64,000 nucleotides of DNA from assembly GCF_024793895.1 (NCBI RefSeq), contig NZ_JANUSB010000005.1, positions 62,001 to 126,000 of the forward strand, read 5' to 3'. This DNA is from Serratia sp. AKBS12 (lineage in GTDB: Bacteria > Pseudomonadota > Gammaproteobacteria > Enterobacterales > Enterobacteriaceae). The notes below the pieces were generated by a model that was given only the letters and a program-made list of their open reading frames with translations, was not told where the DNA came from and did not search any database. Shown piece by piece: positions 61,924 to 64,000 of this stretch (its first letter is position 1; each line of letters starts with the position of its first letter). The position numbers and the translations under genes are program-made.

Positions 61924-62250
61924 ATGGAACAGTTTGAAGCGATCAATGTTGAACAGGCGTACGCGCGCTGGAAAGACGGCAGTGCGGCGCTGGTCGACAT
62001 TCGCGATCCACAGAGTTTTGAAGCCGGCCATACGCCAGGCGCTTACCATCTTACCAACGCGACCCTATCGGCATTTATGCAACAGAATGATTTCGAGCGA
62101 CCGGTAATGGTGATGTGCTACCACGGCAACAGCAGCCGCAGCGCAGCACAATATCTTATTAATCAAGGATTTGATTCCGTTTACAGCATCGACGGCGGCT
62201 TTGAGGCCTGGCTGCGCCAGTACCCGCAAGAGGTAGAAACTTCCGCCTAA
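61924..62250 (+). CDS. glpE: Thiosulfate sulfurtransferase GlpE
   Basis: A 108-residue single-domain rhodanese with active-site Cys65 in [16 protein letters not shown]. The length matches E. coli GlpE. It lies 119 bp after malT on the same strand and opens the glpE-glpG-glpR set. Confidence 0.95.
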   Translation: MEQFEAINVEQAYARWKDGSAALVDIRDPQSFEAGHTPGAYHLTNATLSAFMQQNDFERPVMVMCYHGNSSRSAAQYLINQGFDSVYSIDGGFEAWLRQYPQEVETSA

Positions 62251-62637
62251 CCACCTGCGCTCCGAGGTTGTGACAACGCTACCGGCTGGTGTCCCCCACG
62301 CGTTAATGGGATACATCTGAGGATCCCAGCTGATGGGCCACTCCAGGGGGTAAGGCAACTTTCCCCCGGCCAATTTATCAGCAGCAGGGCCAGCGTGCCG
62401 CCAATCGCACGCTATCTAGCCACTGGCTTTATCCCGCATATTCGGGGCACGACTGCGCCCTTTCCTTTGCCACAGCCCCACATCCATCGATTGCCCTCTC
62501 CCGTTAACGCACAATGCGTTACCGAAGGTTAAAGCATTGCCAACGCCTGGGGCTTCGACGTTATAATCAGCCGTCGATTGCCAGTGGTGATGCAAACCGC
62601 GGCAGAAATCATCTACTTATCACGGATCCCCCTATTT
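62251..62637. other. glpE-glpG intergenic region, structured, unexplained
   Basis: 387 bp where E. coli has a short gap. Visible elements: palindrome GTTGTGACAAC (62267-62277), an inner stem TGGGAT (62307-62312) / ATCCCA (62323-62328) nested within CCCCC (62293-62297) / GGGGG (62346-62350). No ORF with a credible start is present. It could carry an internal promoter for glpGR or a degenerate repeat. Confidence 0.5.
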
Positions 62638-63474
62638 ATGGTTCGAGTGATCGCCGTATCCAACCCCCGCCTGGCACAGGCCTTTGTCGATTACATGGCC
62701 ACGCTGGGCATCACGCTTGAGGTGCATAACACCGGCGAGGCGGCGGAAATCTGGTTGGCCGACGACAGTCGCCTCGATCAGGTACAGCATGAACTGCAGC
62801 AGTTTATGATTGACCCGCTTAACCGCCGTTATCAGGCCGCCAGTTGGCAGACCGGCACCACCGACGCCAATATGCCTTACCAACACGTCTCCTACCTGCA
62901 ACTCATCCGCAGCAAGGCCGGCCCGTTGACGTTAACGGTGATGGTATTGTGTATTCTGGTCTACCTGCTGATGCAGGTATTGGGCGACGATCTCGTGATG
63001 TACTGGCTGTCCTGGCCGCAGAACAGCGAGCAATATAGCCAGCTGTGGCGCTGGGTCAGCCATGCCTTGCTGCATTTTTCGCTGCTGCACATTACCTTCA
63101 ACCTGCTGTGGTGGTGGTATCTCGGCGGCCCGATGGAAAAACGCCTCGGCGCCGGTAAACTGTTCGTGCTGGCGGTAGTTTCTGCCTTCTTCAGCGGCTG
63201 GGCGCAATCACTGTTCAGCGGCGCGCTGTTTGGTGGCCTGTCCGGCGTGGTTTATGCGCTGATGGGTTACAGCTGGCTCAGCGGCGAGCGTGCGCCGGAA
63301 CGCGGTCTGATGCTGCCACGCGGTCTGATGGCGTTTTCCGTGCTGTGGTTGGTGGCTGGCTACTTCGATATTTTAGGAATGTCGATCGCTAACGCGGCAC
63401 ACGTCGCCGGTTTAGTGTTAGGGTTACTGATGGCATTTTGGGATACGCGACATCGCGCCACCCACCAACAATAA
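62638..63474 (+). CDS. glpG: Rhomboid intramembrane serine protease GlpG
   Basis: A 278-residue rhomboid with an N-terminal cytoplasmic domain and six membrane helices. The catalytic dyad is Ser202 ([14 protein letters not shown]) and His255 ([11 protein letters not shown]), with His151 and Asn155 in [10 protein letters not shown] forming the oxyanion region. Start at 62638 ([20 protein letters not shown]) by homology; the frame is open 20 codons upstream. Confidence 0.95.
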   Translation: MVRVIAVSNPRLAQAFVDYMATLGITLEVHNTGEAAEIWLADDSRLDQVQHELQQFMIDPLNRRYQAASWQTGTTDANMPYQHVSYLQLIRSKAGPLTLTVMVLCILVYLLMQVLGDDLVMYWLSWPQNSEQYSQLWRWVSHALLHFSLLHITFNLLWWWYLGGPMEKRLGAGKLFVLAVVSAFFSGWAQSLFSGALFGGLSGVVYALMGYSWLSGERAPERGLMLPRGLMAFSVLWLVAGYFDILGMSIANAAHVAGLVLGLLMAFWDTRHRATHQQ

Positions 63475-63502
63475 CAGCCAGGTACATATATAGGGGATTA
63501 TC

Positions 63503-64000
63503 GTGAAGCAAACACAGCGTCATGACGCAATTATCGAGCTGGTGCGACTACAGGGATATGTCAGCACGGAAGAACTGGTCGAACATTTTGACGTCAGTCC
63601 GCAAACGATTCGCCGCGATCTGAATGACCTGGCCGATCAGAACAAGATTCAGCGCCATCACGGCGGCGCCGCGCTGCCGTCCAGCTCGGTGAACGCCGCT
63701 TACCACGATCGCAAGGTGATGTGGTCCGAAGAAAAGGCGCGCATCGCCCAACGCGTCGCCAGCCAGATCCCGGATGGTGCCACGCTGTTCATTGATATCG
63801 GCACCACGCCAGAAGCGGTGGCCCACGCGCTGATGAACCACAAGAACCTGCGGGTAGTTACCAATAACCTCAACGTCGCTACGCTGCTGACCGCCAAAGA
63901 AGATTTTCGGCTGATTCTGGCCGGTGGTGAAGTGCGCACCCGCGACGGCGGCATCATGGGTGAAGCGACGCTGGATTTCATCTCCCAGTTCCGCCTGGAC
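63503..64000 (+). CDS. glpR: Glycerol-3-phosphate regulon repressor (partial)
   Basis: DeoR-family repressor of glp genes. The first 166 codons are present; the gene continues past the right edge (about 252 residues in E. coli). N-terminal HTH: KQTQRHDAIIELVRLQGYV, STEELVEHFDVSPQTIRRDL. The effector domain begins with FIDIGTTPEAVAHALMNH and VTNNLNVATLL. GTG start at 63503 with GGGGA upstream, 28 bp after glpG. Confidence 0.95.
   Translation, partial: MKQTQRHDAIIELVRLQGYVSTEELVEHFDVSPQTIRRDLNDLADQNKIQRHHGGAALPSSSVNAAYHDRKVMWSEEKARIAQRVASQIPDGATLFIDIGTTPEAVAHALMNHKNLRVVTNNLNVATLLTAKEDFRLILAGGEVRTRDGGIMGEATLDFISQFRLD

Overview
The window is chromosomal backbone of an enterobacterium, most likely a Serratia species (inference from gene content and from protein sequences that look close to, but distinct from, Escherichia coli K-12 orthologues). 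Most genes belong to the conserved stretch that in E. coli runs from pabA and ppiA through nirBDC-cysG, the aroKB-damX-dam-rpe-gph-trpS cluster, hof, mrcA, nudE-igaA-yrfG-hslRO, pckA, envZ-ompR, greB, tex, feoABC, bioH-gntX-nfuA and malPQ-malT to the glp genes. No rRNA, tRNA, CRISPR array, prophage or insertion sequence was seen. Comparisons with E. coli gene order are from memory.

Layout. 1-5252: a partial pabA, the HerA-like ATPase gene yjgR, the pyruvate-sensing pair btsS/btsR and ppiA, all on the minus strand. 5253-10368: an accessory sugar operon (PTS IIB, IIC, IIA and a GH4 6-phospho-glycosidase) with a perfect palindromic operator in front. After it comes a tandem array of about 125-bp palindromic repeats, and then a LacI-type regulator whose start lies at the edge of the last repeat. 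10369-19883: tsgA, a codBA operon on the opposite strand, then nirBDC-cysG behind an FNR box. 19953-26364: the minus-strand trpS to aroK cluster. 26822-30280: the overlapping hofMNOPQ genes, divergent from mrcA (30403).

33037-40081: nudE, igaA, yrfG, hslR, hslO and pckA. 40207-40943: a FitAB/VapBC-like toxin-antitoxin pair lying between pckA and envZ. 41009-45339: envZ-ompR, then cbpA-cbpM placed between ompR and greB. 45495-51244: tex and feoABC behind a long AT-rich leader with a Fur-like box. 51346-54022: a small DUF1471 secreted protein, bioH, gntX and nfuA. 54067-61804: malPQ and divergent malT. 61924-64000: glpE, glpG and a partial glpR.

How the genes connect: the PTS operon, malPQ/malT and glp genes serve carbon uptake. 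nirBDC with cysG (siroheme for NirB) serves nitrite reduction under anaerobiosis. aroK/aroB feed chorismate to PabA. damX, mrcA and igaA concern the envelope and division. hslRO, cbpAM, ppiA and nfuA deal with protein damage. The unusual material is at 8921-9387 (tandem palindromic repeats carrying Shine-Dalgarno-led mini-ORFs), 40174-40943 (toxin-antitoxin), and the structured non-coding stretches ahead of igaA, feoA, malT and glpG.
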